Notes: generated from the letters alone by a model not told the origin. 64,000 bases of DNA from Actinocatenispora sera (GCF_018324685.1 NZ_AP023354.1:806001-870000), one strand, 5' to 3'. Positions 29,721 through 44,478 are shown, numbered from the stretch's first letter. Program-made: numbers and translations.

Positions 29721-30653
29721 TCAGCCGCCCAGCGCCGCGTCGAAGTCCCGGCGCAGCGCGGGTAGCGCCGCCGGGCTGAGGCACACGTGCCAGACCTGGC
29801 CCTCGTCGATCACGTTGACCTGGCCGGCGTCCTGCCGGGCCAGCAGCTCGGCGGCGAGCACGTGCCGGGCGCCGTAGCGCGCGTACCAGGCGAGTTCGAC
29901 GTCGACCGCGTAGCCGGAGCAGTGCGCGGACGCCGGCATGGTCGGGTACCCGAGCCGGGTCAGCCGGTCCTGGTGCCGGGTGCTGCGGGCCAGGCTGGTC
30001 ACCCACAGCGGCGGGGTACCGGCCGGGGCCCGCTCGGCGAACCGGCGGGCGACCTGGTTGAGCAGCGCCACCGCCTCCGGCCGGGTTCGCGGGTACCGGA
30101 GGCCGGCGGTACGCGGCGAGCGCTCCGGCCACAGGCCGCGCTGGACGGCGCGCCGGTGCGCGGACCGGATCGCCCGGCCGACCAGGTGCGTGGGCTGCCG
30201 GCGGTACCGGAAGCCGAGCCGGCCGGCGCGCCGCAGCGGCTCCAGGTCGACGAGGTCGGCCGCGGCGCACAGCTCGGCGCCGGACGGGTACGCCGGCGAG
30301 CGGCCCCACCACAGCGCGTCGATCTGGGCCAGCAGCTGCACCCGGACCAGCGGTACCGGCTCGCCGCCGGGCCGCCGCAGCACCGCCCGGACCGCGCGCA
30401 GCAGGTCGCCGAGTACCGCGGTGCGGCCGCGCGGCGTGGCCGCGAGCAGGCCGGCGTACACCGGTTCGGCCAGCCGCCGGGTGAGGATCGCGGGTGTCCG
30501 CGCGGGGTCTCGCGTCAGCTCGGCGAGCAGGTCGGCGACCGCCGACCGGTAGGCCGGGACGTCCGGTCCGGGTACCGGTGGCGCCGCCCGGCGTCGTCGG
30601 CGGGCCGGCCGCAGCCCGGGTGCCGGTCGCAGATCCTGCTTGGGTGATCCCAT
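29721..30653 (-). CDS. M15-like (D-Ala-D-Ala carboxypeptidase-type) family protein, DUF5715-like
   Basis: This protein of about 310 aa has a C-terminal metallopeptidase-like region with SAHCSGYAVDVEL, the SxHxxGxAxD zinc pattern of M15 peptidases, and a later 'VWHVCL' supplying the third ligand. The N-terminal 200 residues are Arg-rich and helical with no family I can name. No signal peptide is visible. ATG at 30653 is chosen because GGGGAG lies six bases upstream; the frame stays open for 39 more codons. It forms an operon with asnB and precedes a MurJ-like gene on the same strand, pointing to cell-wall work. Confidence 0.7.
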   Translation of the reverse strand: MGSPKQDLRPAPGLRPARRRRRAAPPVPGPDVPAYRSAVADLLAELTRDPARTPAILTRRLAEPVYAGLLAATPRGRTAVLGDLLRAVRAVLRRPGGEPVPLVRVQLLAQIDALWWGRSPAYPSGAELCAAADLVDLEPLRRAGRLGFRYRRQPTHLVGRAIRSAHRRAVQRGLWPERSPRTAGLRYPRTRPEAVALLNQVARRFAERAPAGTPPLWVTSLARSTRHQDRLTRLGYPTMPASAHCSGYAVDVELAWYARYGARHVLAAELLARQDAGQVNVIDEGQVWHVCLSPAALPALRRDFDAALGG

Positions 30654-30741
30654 GCCTTGCTCCCCGTGGACGATCCCGCTGTGGACGATCCGGCCGTGGG
30701 CCGGGCCCCGATGGACGGTGCCTCCGTGGTCGAGACGAGCA

Positions 30742-30787
30742 CGCCTACGAAGGTAACAATACGTATCCAAATAATCTCAATTTGTAG
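30742..30787 (-). promoter_or_regulatory. AT-rich promoter/spacer upstream of the M15-asnB operon
   Basis: This is one of the most AT-rich stretches in the window, directly downstream of the MurJ stop, with ATACGTAT (a perfect 8-bp palindrome) and TTGAGA on the minus strand. It is a likely promoter, but no well-spaced -10/-35 pair can be assigned. Confidence 0.35.
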
Positions 30788-32431
30788 TCACCTGGCGTGT
30801 CGGTCGGCGAGTCGAGCACGCACCAGACCGGACATCGCCCGTACCTCCGGGACGTGCACGACCCGGCCGGCGAGCCAGCCCCCGACGAGCCCGGCGGCGG
30901 TGCCGGCGAGCAGGGCGGCCAGCGATCCCGGTACCCCGCGACCGGCCACCGCGGTCACCGCCGCCACCGCCGCCCAGCCCGTCCCCGCACCGGCGCCGGA
31001 CACCAGGACCAGCCGGCCGACGGTGCGCCCCACCCGGCCGAACCCGAGCGGCCCGAACCGGTGCCGCAGCCACAGCTGCCCCAGCACCAGCCCGACCAGC
31101 TGCACCCCGCCGTACGCCACCGCGAGGCCGGCGACCACCCGGCCCGGCGCCAGCAGCCGCGGCACCAGCAGGCACGCCGGGACCAGAACGGCCGCCATCG
31201 CCGCGTTGATCCCGGCCGGCGTGCGGGCGTCCCTGAGCGCGTAGCAGACCTGCCGCTGCAGCGTCCCGATCGCCATCGGGACCAGCCCGAACGCCGACAC
31301 CGCGAGGACCGTACCGACGGTGCGGGCGGACGCCGGCGACACCGCGCCGCGGGCGAAGACCACCGTGGACAGCGCCGGCCCGAGCACGATCAGCGCGGCG
31401 GTGACCGGTACCAGCGCGACGGCGGTGAGCCGGCTGCCCAGCGACAGGTCGGCGAGCAGCCCGGCCGTGTCGCCGGCGGCCGCGGCCCGGCTCATCCGCG
31501 GCAGCAGCGCGGTCAGCAGCGCCACGCCGATGATCCCGTACGGCATCTGCAGCAGCAGGTGGGCGTTGGTGTACACGGTGGAGCCGACGCCGGACGCGCG
31601 CCCGGCGGTGTTCGCCGCCGACGTGATGACCAGGTAGCCGGCCTGGCTGATCGCCGCGTCGACGAGTACCCAGGCACCGAGCCGGCCGGCCTCGGCCAGC
31701 CCCGCACCGCGCCAGTCGAACCGCCACCGCCAGCGCAGCCCGACCCGCCGCAGCGCCGGCAGCAGCACCACCGCCTGCGCCGCGATGCCCACCGTGGTAC
31801 CGATGCCGAGCAGCCACGCGCCGCCGGCCGGCATGCCCGCCGGGGTCAGCTCGCCGGCCCCGCTCAGCAGTACGAACGCCACGCAGGTACCGATCACGAC
31901 GAGGTTGTTGAGCACCGGCGACCAGGCCGGCGGGCCGAACACGCCGCGGCTGTTGAGCACCGCACCGAGCGCGCCGTACAGCGCGTAGAACACGATCTCC
32001 AGCAGCATGATCCGGGTCAGCAGGGTGGTCAGGGCGACCTGCGCCGGATCGTCGCGGATGCCGTACAGCCAGGTCAGCGCCGGCGCGGCGAGGACCGCGA
32101 GCGCCGTCACCGCGGTCACCCCGACCACGATCAGGGTGAGCAGCCGCTGGGTGTACGCGTCGCCGCCGTCGGCGTCCCGGCGCCGCGCGTGTACCAGCAG
32201 CGGCACCACCACGCTGCTGAGCAGGCCGCCGAGCAGCAGCTCGTAGATCAGCGTGGGCAGCAGGTTGGCGGTGTTGTACGCGTCGCCGACCAGGCCGAAG
32301 CCGATCGCAGCGGCCAGCGCGGCGGTACGCAGGAAGCCGGTCGCCCGGGACACCGCGCTGCCGAGCGCCAGCACCCCGGTCGCCCGGCCGAGTCCGGCGG
32401 TGCCGGCCCGCGTCACGATGGCCACGAGCAC
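30788..32431 (-). CDS. murJ: MurJ/MviN-type lipid II flippase
   Basis: This 547-aa polytopic protein (about 14 helices) has the MATE-like MurJ pattern: SRATGFLRTA near the N terminus, 'LLPTLIYELLLGGLLSS' and a later PYGIIGVALLTALLPRMS. MurJ flips lipid-linked peptidoglycan precursors across the membrane. Actinomycetes usually have a larger MurJ near the origin, so this may be a paralogue. Its partnership with the asnB/M15-like genes suggests a specialised envelope task. The start is GTG at 32431 and no good ribosome site is seen. Confidence 0.9.
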   Translation of the reverse strand: MLVAIVTRAGTAGLGRATGVLALGSAVSRATGFLRTAALAAAIGFGLVGDAYNTANLLPTLIYELLLGGLLSSVVVPLLVHARRRDADGGDAYTQRLLTLIVVGVTAVTALAVLAAPALTWLYGIRDDPAQVALTTLLTRIMLLEIVFYALYGALGAVLNSRGVFGPPAWSPVLNNLVVIGTCVAFVLLSGAGELTPAGMPAGGAWLLGIGTTVGIAAQAVVLLPALRRVGLRWRWRFDWRGAGLAEAGRLGAWVLVDAAISQAGYLVITSAANTAGRASGVGSTVYTNAHLLLQMPYGIIGVALLTALLPRMSRAAAAGDTAGLLADLSLGSRLTAVALVPVTAALIVLGPALSTVVFARGAVSPASARTVGTVLAVSAFGLVPMAIGTLQRQVCYALRDARTPAGINAAMAAVLVPACLLVPRLLAPGRVVAGLAVAYGGVQLVGLVLGQLWLRHRFGPLGFGRVGRTVGRLVLVSGAGAGTGWAAVAAVTAVAGRGVPGSLAALLAGTAAGLVGGWLAGRVVHVPEVRAMSGLVRARLADRHAR

Positions 32432-32581
32432 CGATCGTAGTTAGGCAATTACCTTTTGTCGGGCGAAGGCGGGTCGCCAGGCGGTGATCCCGCGGGTGCG
32501 AAATGTGACTTTCGGCGGGGAAACCGCACAGCAGGCAGCCCCGGCTCGGCACCACCGGAACGACGATGTTCACTGTTTCGC

Positions 32582-33499
32582 GTGTCTCACCTGACCCCTT
32601 ACGTGGAACTGAGCCGCGCGCAATGGCGCACGCTGCGCAGGTCCACCCCGATGCGGCTGACCGCCGACGAGCTGTCCCGGCTGCAGGGCCTCGGCGACGT
32701 GGTCTCGCTGGACGAGGTCGCCGACGTGTACCTGCCGCTGTCCCGGCTGCTGAACCTGCAGGTCGCCGCGCGCCAGCGGCTCAACGAAGCGACCCGGGTG
32801 TTCCTCGGCGAGACGCCCGCGCCGGTGCCGTTCGTGATCGGCATCGCCGGCAGCGTCGCGGTCGGCAAGTCGACCATCGCCCGGCTGCTGCGCACCCTGC
32901 TCGCCCAGTGGCCCGACCATCCGCGCGTCGACCTGATCACCACCGACGGCTTCCTGCTGCCGAACGCCGAGCTCAAGCGGCGCGGCCTGATGGAACGCAA
33001 GGGGTTCCCGGAAAGCTACGACCGGCGGGCGCTGGTCCGGTTCGTCACCGACGTCAAGTCGGGCCAGGCCGAGGTGGCCGCACCGGTGTACTCGCACCTG
33101 ACGTACGACATCGTGCCGGGCGAGCGGAACGTGATCCGGCAGCCGGACATCCTGCTCGTCGAGGGGCTGAACGTGCTCCAGCCGGCGCCCCGGCTGGCCG
33201 TCTCCGACCTGTTCGACTTCTCCCTGTACGTGGACGCGCACGCCGGCGACATCCGCCGCTGGTACGTGGAGCGGTTCCTGAAGCTGCGGCAGACCGCGTT
33301 CGCCGACCCCGCCTCGTACTTCCACCGGTTCGCGGCGCTGTCCGACGAGCAGGCGGTACAGACCGCGACCGGCATCTGGTCGGCGATCAACGAGCCGAAC
33401 CTGGTCGACAACATCCGCCCCACCCGGCCGCGCGCCACCCTGGTCCTGCAGAAGGGCCCCGACCACTCCGTCGAGCGGGTCCGGCTGCGCAAGCTGTGA
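32582..33499 (+). CDS. coaA: Type I pantothenate kinase
   Basis: This 305-aa protein performs the first committed step of coenzyme A synthesis, ATP-dependent phosphorylation of pantothenate. The P-loop is GSVAVGKST (about residue 90), followed by TTDGFLLPN, 'RKGFPESYD' and SHLTYDIVP, all typical of CoaA. The length agrees with E. coli CoaA (316 aa). GTG at 32582 is the first start before the conserved [12 protein letters not shown] segment; no ribosome site is seen. Confidence 0.97.
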   Translation: MSHLTPYVELSRAQWRTLRRSTPMRLTADELSRLQGLGDVVSLDEVADVYLPLSRLLNLQVAARQRLNEATRVFLGETPAPVPFVIGIAGSVAVGKSTIARLLRTLLAQWPDHPRVDLITTDGFLLPNAELKRRGLMERKGFPESYDRRALVRFVTDVKSGQAEVAAPVYSHLTYDIVPGERNVIRQPDILLVEGLNVLQPAPRLAVSDLFDFSLYVDAHAGDIRRWYVERFLKLRQTAFADPASYFHRFAALSDEQAVQTATGIWSAINEPNLVDNIRPTRPRATLVLQKGPDHSVERVRLRKL

Positions 33500-33522
33500 G
33501 CCCTCCACCGGGTGACACGACA

Positions 33523-33538
33523 TCGAACAGGTGTTCGA
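33523..33538 (+). promoter_or_regulatory. Perfect LexA (SOS) box
   Basis: TCGAAC-AGGT-GTTCGA fits the actinobacterial SOS box consensus TCGAAC-N4-GTTCGA exactly. It abuts a TAGAGT -10-like hexamer (33539-33544), so bound LexA would cover the promoter of the gene starting at 33552. Confidence 0.85.
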
Positions 33539-33551
33539 TAGAGTGGCTGGC

Positions 33552-33764
33552 GTGACGGTGGTACGGGGCTGGTGGAACGGGCAGGACGATCCCGGACGGC
33601 GGCAGCAGGTGGTGATCCACGAACGGTCCGGCCGCTGGCGGGTCGACCACCTCGGCCCGCGCGAGTCGTACGAGTACGTGTCCTGTGTCGACCCGCGCCA
33701 GGCCGACGCCGAGGCGGCCCGGTTCCTCGCCCGCGGCACCAACTGGCGGCCACTCCCGCGCTGA
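33552..33764 (+). CDS. Small protein of unknown function under SOS control
   Basis: A 70-aa soluble protein (VTVVRGWWNGQDD ... GTNWRPLPR) with several Trp, Arg and Asp/Glu residues and no membrane segment. It matches no family I recognise, and the alternating hydrophobic pattern in its middle suggests a small beta-rich fold. GTG at 33552 lies seven bases after TAGAGT, so the mRNA is probably leaderless; GTG starts at 33531 or 33543 would overlap the LexA box or the -10. A single-gene unit with a perfect SOS box implies a DNA-damage role. Confidence 0.7.
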   Translation: MTVVRGWWNGQDDPGRRQQVVIHERSGRWRVDHLGPRESYEYVSCVDPRQADAEAARFLARGTNWRPLPR

Positions 33765-33821
33765 CCCGGCGGCCAGCTGGGTGGCCACCGGGACGGTCGC
33801 GGCGGCTGGCATGCTGGCGGG

Positions 33822-34778
33822 ATGGCACTGCCGCGCTGCGCGATCCTCGACGACTATCAGAACGTCGCACTGACCTCGACAGACTGGTCACCGCTGGCCG
33901 GCCGGCTCGAGCTCGACCGGTTCGACCGGGCGCTGGCGGCGGACGAGCTGGTCGACGCGCTGCGCGGGCACCAGGTGGTGGTGGCGATGCGGGAACGCAC
34001 GCCGTTCCCGGCGGCCGTGTTCGACGCGCTGCCCGAACTGCGCCTGCTGGTCACCACCGGGATGCGCAACGCGTCGATCGACCTGGCCGCCGCGGCCGCG
34101 CACGGGGTCACGGTCTGCGGCACCCGGGGCAGCAGTACCGCGACCGCGGAACTGACCTGGGCGCTGATCTTCGGCCTGGCCCGCAACCTGGTCGACGAGG
34201 CGAACGGGATGCGCGCCGGCGACTGGCAGCGCGGCATCGGCCTGGAACTGCGCGGCCGTACCCTCGGACTGCTCGGCCTCGGCCGGCTGGGCAGCGCGGT
34301 CGCCGCGGCCGGCCAGGCGTTCGGCATGGACGTGCTCGCCTGGAGCCCGCATCTCACGCCGGAGCGGGCCGCGGCCGGCGGCGCCCGGCTCGCTGCCGAC
34401 GCCACCGAGCTGTTCGCGGGCAGCGATGTGGTGTCGATCCATCTGGTGCTCTCCGACGCGACTCGTGGCCTCGTCGACGAGCGGTTGCTGCGCGCGATGC
34501 GGCCCACCGGCTACCTGGTGAACACGTCCCGCGGGCCGATCGTGGACCGCACCGCGCTGGTACGGGCAATGCGCGAGGGCTGGTTCGCCGGCGCCGGCCT
34601 CGACGTGTACGACGTCGAGCCGCTGACCGCCGACGACGAGCTGCGCCGGCTGCCGAACGTCCTCGCCACCCCGCACATCGGGTACGTGACCCGGGAGGCC
34701 TACGCGACGTTCTACGGCGACGCGGTGGCCGACGTGCTCGGCTGGCTGGACGGTGAGCCGGTTCGCGTCCTCGGCTGA
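33822..34778 (+). CDS. D-2-hydroxyacid dehydrogenase, NAD-dependent
   Basis: This 318-aa protein has the nucleotide-binding GLGRLG (about residues 150-155) and the catalytic triad pattern of the family: Arg in NTSRGPI, Glu in YDVEPL and His in TPHIGY. It reduces a 2-keto acid or oxidises a D-2-hydroxy acid; phosphoglycerate dehydrogenase activity is possible but the ACT domain is lacking. ATG at 33822 follows GGCGGG closely. Confidence 0.93.
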   Translation: MALPRCAILDDYQNVALTSTDWSPLAGRLELDRFDRALAADELVDALRGHQVVVAMRERTPFPAAVFDALPELRLLVTTGMRNASIDLAAAAAHGVTVCGTRGSSTATAELTWALIFGLARNLVDEANGMRAGDWQRGIGLELRGRTLGLLGLGRLGSAVAAAGQAFGMDVLAWSPHLTPERAAAGGARLAADATELFAGSDVVSIHLVLSDATRGLVDERLLRAMRPTGYLVNTSRGPIVDRTALVRAMREGWFAGAGLDVYDVEPLTADDELRRLPNVLATPHIGYVTREAYATFYGDAVADVLGWLDGEPVRVLG

Positions 34779-34900
34779 GCCGGTTCGGTCCGCGGCGCCG
34801 CCGCAGACCGGTCCGGAGGTGCGGCACCGGATCACGCCGTCGCCGCCCGCTCGGTCCCGGCTCTTGCCGGGGCGGCCGGCTCGGCACCGCTGCTCGCTGC

Positions 34901-34970
34901 TCGCCGGTGCGGCTCGGCATCGCTGCTTGCCGGTGCGGCTCGGTACCGGCGTTTGCCGGTCGGTGCGGCC
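34901..34970. repeat. 26-bp tandem repeat, about 2.6 copies
   Basis: GCCGGTGCGGCTCGG recurs at 34903 and 34929, and a variant at 34955. It lies in the 226-bp gap between the dehydrogenase and the GH15 gene, which holds nothing else recognisable. Confidence 0.75.
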
Positions 34971-35004
34971 GGCCGCCACGTAGCGTGGTACGGGGGTGTG
35001 CCGC

Positions 35005-36810
35005 ATGCGGATCGAGGACTACGCGCTGATCGGTGACCTGCAGACGGCAGCGCTGGTGGGGCGCAACGGATCGGTGGACTGGCTGTGCCTGCCGCGGTTC
35101 GACTCGGCGGCCTGCTTCACCGCGCTGCTCGGCGAGCCGACGCACGGCCGGTGGCTGATCGGCCCGGTCGACCCGGTCACCCGGATCTCCCGGCGGTACC
35201 GGGACGGCACGCTGATCCTGGAGACCGACCTGGAGACGGCGGACGGCGCGGTGCGGCTGATCGACTTCATGCCGCCGCGCGAGCCCGGCGCCCGGCCCCA
35301 GCTGACCCGGATCGTGCAGGGCCTGCGTGGCCGGGTACGGCTGCAGGTCGAGCTGGTGGTGCGGTTCGAGTACGGGTCGGTCGTGCCGTGGGTGCAGCGG
35401 GTACCGGACGGGGTGGTCGCGCAGGCCGGGCCGGACGCGCTGCACCTCGCCACCTCGGTACCGCTGCACGGGCACGAGCTGACCACGGTCGGCGAGTTCG
35501 AGCTCGCGGCGGGCGGCACGGAGCGGTTCATGCTGACCTGGTTCCCGCCGTACGAGCCGCCCGGGCTGGTGGAGGACGCGTACTCGGCGCTGGCCCGGAC
35601 CGAACGGTGGTGGCTGGACTGGTCCGGCCGGTGCGGCTACACCGGTGCGTACGCCGACGAGGTGTTGCGGTCCCTGATCGTGCTGAAGGCGTTGACCGAC
35701 CGGCAGACCGGTGCCGTCGTGGCGGCGCCGACCACCTCGCTGCCGGAGGACCTCGGCGGCGAGCGCAACTGGGACTACCGCTACACCTGGCTGCGCGACT
35801 CCGTGCTGGCGCTCAACGCGCTCCTCGCCGGCGGGTACACCGGCGAGGCGCGGGCCTTCGCCGACTGCGTCTTCCGCGCCACCGCGGGGCATCCGGAGCA
35901 GATGCAGATCATGTACGGGATCGCCGGCGAGCGGCGGCTCGCCGAGTACGAGCTGGACCACCTGCCGGGATACGAGGGCTCCCGGCCGGTACGGGTCGGC
36001 AACGCGGCGGCCGGCCAGTTCCAGCTGGACGTGTACGGCGAGGTGCTCGGCGTCGCCGCCGTGGTCGCCGGCCACGTGGGCCGGTACCCGGACCGGCAGT
36101 GGCGGCAGCAGCGCAAGCTGCTGGACTACCTCGACGGCGTGTGGCAACAGCCGGACGACGGGATGTGGGAGTCGCGCGGCCCGCGCCGGCACTACACCCA
36201 GTCGAAGCTGATGGCCTGGGTCGCGTTCGACCGGGCGGTCGCGATGGCGAACCGGTTCGGGCTGGACGGCCCGGTCGAGAAGTGGGCGGCGACCCGGGAC
36301 GCGATCCGGGCCGAGATCCTGGACCGTGCCTGGGATCCGCGCCGCGAGACGTTCACCCAGTACTACGGGTCCACCGCGTTGGACGCCGGGGCGCTGATGA
36401 TCCCGCTGGTCGGGCTGCTGCCCGGCGGCGACCCGCGGGTGACGTCGACGATCGACGTGGTCCGCGCCGAGTTGGGGCGCGACGGGTTGCTGTCGCGCTA
36501 CTCCACCGATGACACCGACGACGGCCTGCCCGGTACCGAGGGGCAGTTCCTGGCCTGCTCGTTCTGGCTGGTGGATGCGTTGGCGTGGAACGGAAGGCGG
36601 GACGAGGCGCGGGAGCTGTTCGAGCGGCTGCTGGGGCTGGCCAACGACGTCGGCCTCTTCGCCGAGGAGTACGACGTGCGGCACGGCCGGCAGGTCGGCA
36701 ACTTCCCGCAGGCGTTCACCCACCTCGCGCTGATCAACGCCGCCCGGGTGCTCAGCCCCGACCAGCCGCACCCGTTCGAGCAGGCACCGCCCGCGCCACG
36801 GTCCAGCTAG
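35005..36810 (+). CDS. Glycoside hydrolase family 15 protein (trehalase/glucoamylase-like)
   Basis: This 601-aa protein has an N-terminal beta-sandwich (about 1-220, starting IEDYALIGD) and an (alpha/alpha)6 barrel. Catalytic-site segments visible are ERNWDYRYTWLRD, GMWESRG (general acid Glu) and TEGQFLACSFWLVD (general base Glu). The layout matches the mycobacterial GH15 trehalase and related actinobacterial enzymes; starch or glucan substrates cannot be excluded. There is no signal peptide, so it is cytoplasmic. ATG at 35005 follows GGGGGTG; a GTG at 34996 is in frame. Confidence 0.93.
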   Translation: MRIEDYALIGDLQTAALVGRNGSVDWLCLPRFDSAACFTALLGEPTHGRWLIGPVDPVTRISRRYRDGTLILETDLETADGAVRLIDFMPPREPGARPQLTRIVQGLRGRVRLQVELVVRFEYGSVVPWVQRVPDGVVAQAGPDALHLATSVPLHGHELTTVGEFELAAGGTERFMLTWFPPYEPPGLVEDAYSALARTERWWLDWSGRCGYTGAYADEVLRSLIVLKALTDRQTGAVVAAPTTSLPEDLGGERNWDYRYTWLRDSVLALNALLAGGYTGEARAFADCVFRATAGHPEQMQIMYGIAGERRLAEYELDHLPGYEGSRPVRVGNAAAGQFQLDVYGEVLGVAAVVAGHVGRYPDRQWRQQRKLLDYLDGVWQQPDDGMWESRGPRRHYTQSKLMAWVAFDRAVAMANRFGLDGPVEKWAATRDAIRAEILDRAWDPRRETFTQYYGSTALDAGALMIPLVGLLPGGDPRVTSTIDVVRAELGRDGLLSRYSTDDTDDGLPGTEGQFLACSFWLVDALAWNGRRDEARELFERLLGLANDVGLFAEEYDVRHGRQVGNFPQAFTHLALINAARVLSPDQPHPFEQAPPAPRSS

Positions 36811-36831
36811 GACCGTCCACATCGGACGGTC
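36811..36831. terminator. Hairpin after the GH15 gene
   Basis: GACCGTCC-ACATC-GGACGGTC immediately follows the stop codon. There is no T-tract. Confidence 0.6.
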
Positions 36832-36851
36832 AAGCACGGCCGAACGCGAAG

Positions 36852-36889
36852 GCCCGGCACCGGCCCGCGTGGGCGGGCCGATGCCGGGC
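36852..36889. terminator. Strong hairpin before the convergent carboxylase stop
   Basis: A 17-bp stem (GCCCGGCACCGGCCCGC against its near-complement, one G-U type pair) with a 4-nt loop lies between two convergent genes and probably serves the carboxylase transcript. Confidence 0.65.
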
Positions 36890-36907
36890 CCGGGCGACAG
36901 ATCCGGT

Positions 36908-42385
<5,478 letters not shown>

Positions 42386-42664
42386 CCGACCCAGCCCTTC
42401 CGTAGACGACGAAGTGCGCGCCGCGCCGCGGCCGCCCCGGTCCACCCTGACGCCTGCCGACTCGTCCCGCCATGGAGCAACTAACGCACGTTCAGGACGC
42501 ATCGTTGTAGGAACCCACCAAAAGCTCTCGGCCAGCTCCACCAATCCGATCCGACGAACCGATGCTATGGCCACCCGACGGCGGCCCACCATGGTGGTTC
42601 ACCCAGCGTTGCGACCGCGACAGTGGCGCGGCGGGATCGACCGGCATGTCCGACTCGCCCGCGC

Positions 42665-43579
42665 TCATCCGGCCGGGGCCGCGCCGGGCAGCGCGCCGGT
42701 GTCGACGGTGACCAGTACCGGCCGATGGTCGGTGTCGGTACCGACCCGTCCGGGATCGGCCACCGCGTAGCCGGCGATCGCCGCCGCCGGAACCCGGTGG
42801 GTGGCGTACCAGCGGTCGATGCGCCGCGGCGGCTGCGGGTCGATCGGGTGGTAACCGGTGGTGGGCTGCCACGGCGCGCCGAAAAGCACCGCGCAGTCGC
42901 GCATCCCGCCGGCGTTCTCGAGCACCTCCGCCGCACCGCGGTCCACCTGCCCGTCGCCGCCGAGCTGGTAGCCGTGCGCCGGATGCCAGACCGGCGCCGG
43001 ATAAGGGGACCGGTCGTAGTGGTGCCACCCGTCGCCGGTCTCGATCCGGCTGGCGCCGATGCTGTTCCAGTCGCCCCCGACGAACCCGGGCAGCGTGTCG
43101 GGGTGCATCGCGGTCAGCACCTGGTACGCGTCGGCGGCCCGCCACGGCGGCGAGTGCGGCGACAGGTGCACCGACCCGACCCGCAGCGGCGTGCCGTCGA
43201 TGGTCAGGACGCAGGTGACCATGCCGTGCCACAGGCCGTGCGAGGCGCGGCCCAGCCGGACCAGGCTTCCCGGCCGTACCGACGCCCGATCCGCGCGCCA
43301 CAGCAGACCCGCGTGGTACCGGCCGCCACCGGCCGCCGCCGCGGCCCGGCCGTCGACCTCGCAGTACAGCCCGGTCCGCTCGGCCAGTCGCCGCAGCGCC
43401 GCGTCCGCGCCGGCCTGCCGGGCCGGTTCGTCGGCGCCGTCGGCGATCAGCTCCTGCACCGCGACCACGTCGGCGTTCAGGCCGGCGACCAGCTCCTCGA
43501 CCCGCCGCCACCGCTCCGGCTGGGCGGCCTGCTCGTCGTAGAGCTGCCAGGCGTTCACCGTGGCCAGCGTGATGATCAT
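42665..43579 (-). CDS. Endonuclease/exonuclease/phosphatase family protein
   Basis: This 304-aa protein has the EEP metal-site motifs in order: NAW near the N terminus, VVAVQEL (metal-binding Glu), VHLSPHS, GGDWNS (catalytic Asp/Asn), RIDRWY and TDHRPVLV (catalytic His). It could cleave phosphodiesters in nucleic acids or small signalling molecules. There is no signal peptide. The start is ATG at 43579. The 280-bp gap to the carboxylase gene holds nothing recognisable beyond that gene's likely promoter. Confidence 0.9.
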   Translation of the reverse strand: MIITLATVNAWQLYDEQAAQPERWRRVEELVAGLNADVVAVQELIADGADEPARQAGADAALRRLAERTGLYCEVDGRAAAAAGGGRYHAGLLWRADRASVRPGSLVRLGRASHGLWHGMVTCVLTIDGTPLRVGSVHLSPHSPPWRAADAYQVLTAMHPDTLPGFVGGDWNSIGASRIETGDGWHHYDRSPYPAPVWHPAHGYQLGGDGQVDRGAAEVLENAGGMRDCAVLFGAPWQPTTGYHPIDPQPPRRIDRWYATHRVPAAAIAGYAVADPGRVGTDTDHRPVLVTVDTGALPGAAPAG

Positions 43580-43624
43580 CCCCCGACCGTACCGATGATC
43601 GGCGAGATCGGGCGACGCGGCGAC

Positions 43625-43948
43625 TCAGTCGTGGTCCGGCGCCCCGGTGAGGTGATGCTGGGCGGCGGCGAGGACCTCGTCGACCAGCCGCCGGACGTGG
43701 CCGCCGCGGGCGCGGTAGAGCGCGCGGCGGCCGTCCCGGCGGGTACGCACCAGCCCGGCCAGACGCAGCTTCGCCAGGTGTTGCGACACCGCCGGACGGG
43801 CCGAGCCGGTGGCGGCGGCAAGGCTGCCGACGTCGAGTTCCGCGTCGCGCAGCAGGCACAGCAGCCGCAGCCGGGTCGGATCGGCGAGCAACCGGAGGGC
43901 GGTGGCAGCGGTCTCGATCAGCTCGTCGTCCGGTAGCTGTTGCCGCAT
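43625..43948 (-). CDS. ArsR-family transcriptional regulator
   Basis: This 107-aa winged-helix protein has ADPTRLRLLCLL, the recognition helix region GSARPAVSQHLAKLR and the wing VRTRRDGRRALYRA. Two acidic residues and a His-rich end (HHL, HD) could form a metal site. ATG at 43948 is the conserved family start, but everything upstream of it is the coding remnant of a cation-efflux gene, so its own promoter has apparently been lost or replaced. It would normally sense a metal and repress a divergent exporter. Confidence 0.9.
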   Translation of the reverse strand: MRQQLPDDELIETAATALRLLADPTRLRLLCLLRDAELDVGSLAAATGSARPAVSQHLAKLRLAGLVRTRRDGRRALYRARGGHVRRLVDEVLAAAQHHLTGAPDHD

Positions 43949-43952
43949 CTCG

Positions 43953-44441
43953 GTCGGCCGCCGGATCGGCTCCGCCGCCCTGGTCGCCGACGGCCTGCAC
44001 GCCCGCACCGACGGCTTCACCTCCCTCACCGTACTGCTGGGCGCCGGCGGGGTGGCCATCGGCTGGAGCTGGGCCGATCCCATCGTCGGCCTGGCAATCA
44101 CGGTGGCGATCGCGTTCGTACTCAAGGACGCCGCCCGGGAGATCTACCGCCGGCTGATGGACGCGGTCGACCCCGACCTGGTCGACGCCGCCGAGACCGC
44201 ACTCGCCGCCACCCCCGGCGTCCGCGTCGTGGGCGCGCTGCGGCTGCGGTGGATCGGCCACCGGCTACACGCCGAGACCGACCTGACCGTCGATGCCAGC
44301 CTGTCCGTCCTCGACGCGCACGCCATCGCCGTCGACGCCGAACACGCGCTGCTGCACGCCGTACCGCGACTGTCCGAGGTCACCGTCCACACCGACCCCG
44401 CCACCGACAACGCCCACGAACCGCTCGCCCACCACCGCTAG
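43953..44441 (+). pseudogene. Cation diffusion facilitator (CDF) transporter, N-terminal half missing
   Basis: About 163 residues of a CDF zinc/cobalt exporter remain. They run from VGRRIGSAALVADG through helix V with its metal site HARTD and helix VI (DPIVGLAITVAIAFV), then the cytoplasmic metallochaperone-like domain and a His-rich end. Helices I-IV (about 130 residues) are absent; the recognisable sequence begins about 5 bp from the ArsR start codon. The frame extends further left only through antisense ArsR sequence. A deletion that fused the divergent pair explains this best. Confidence 0.8.
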
Positions 44442-44478
44442 GCCGGGTCCGCGAAGCCACACGAACCCGCGGCCCTCT

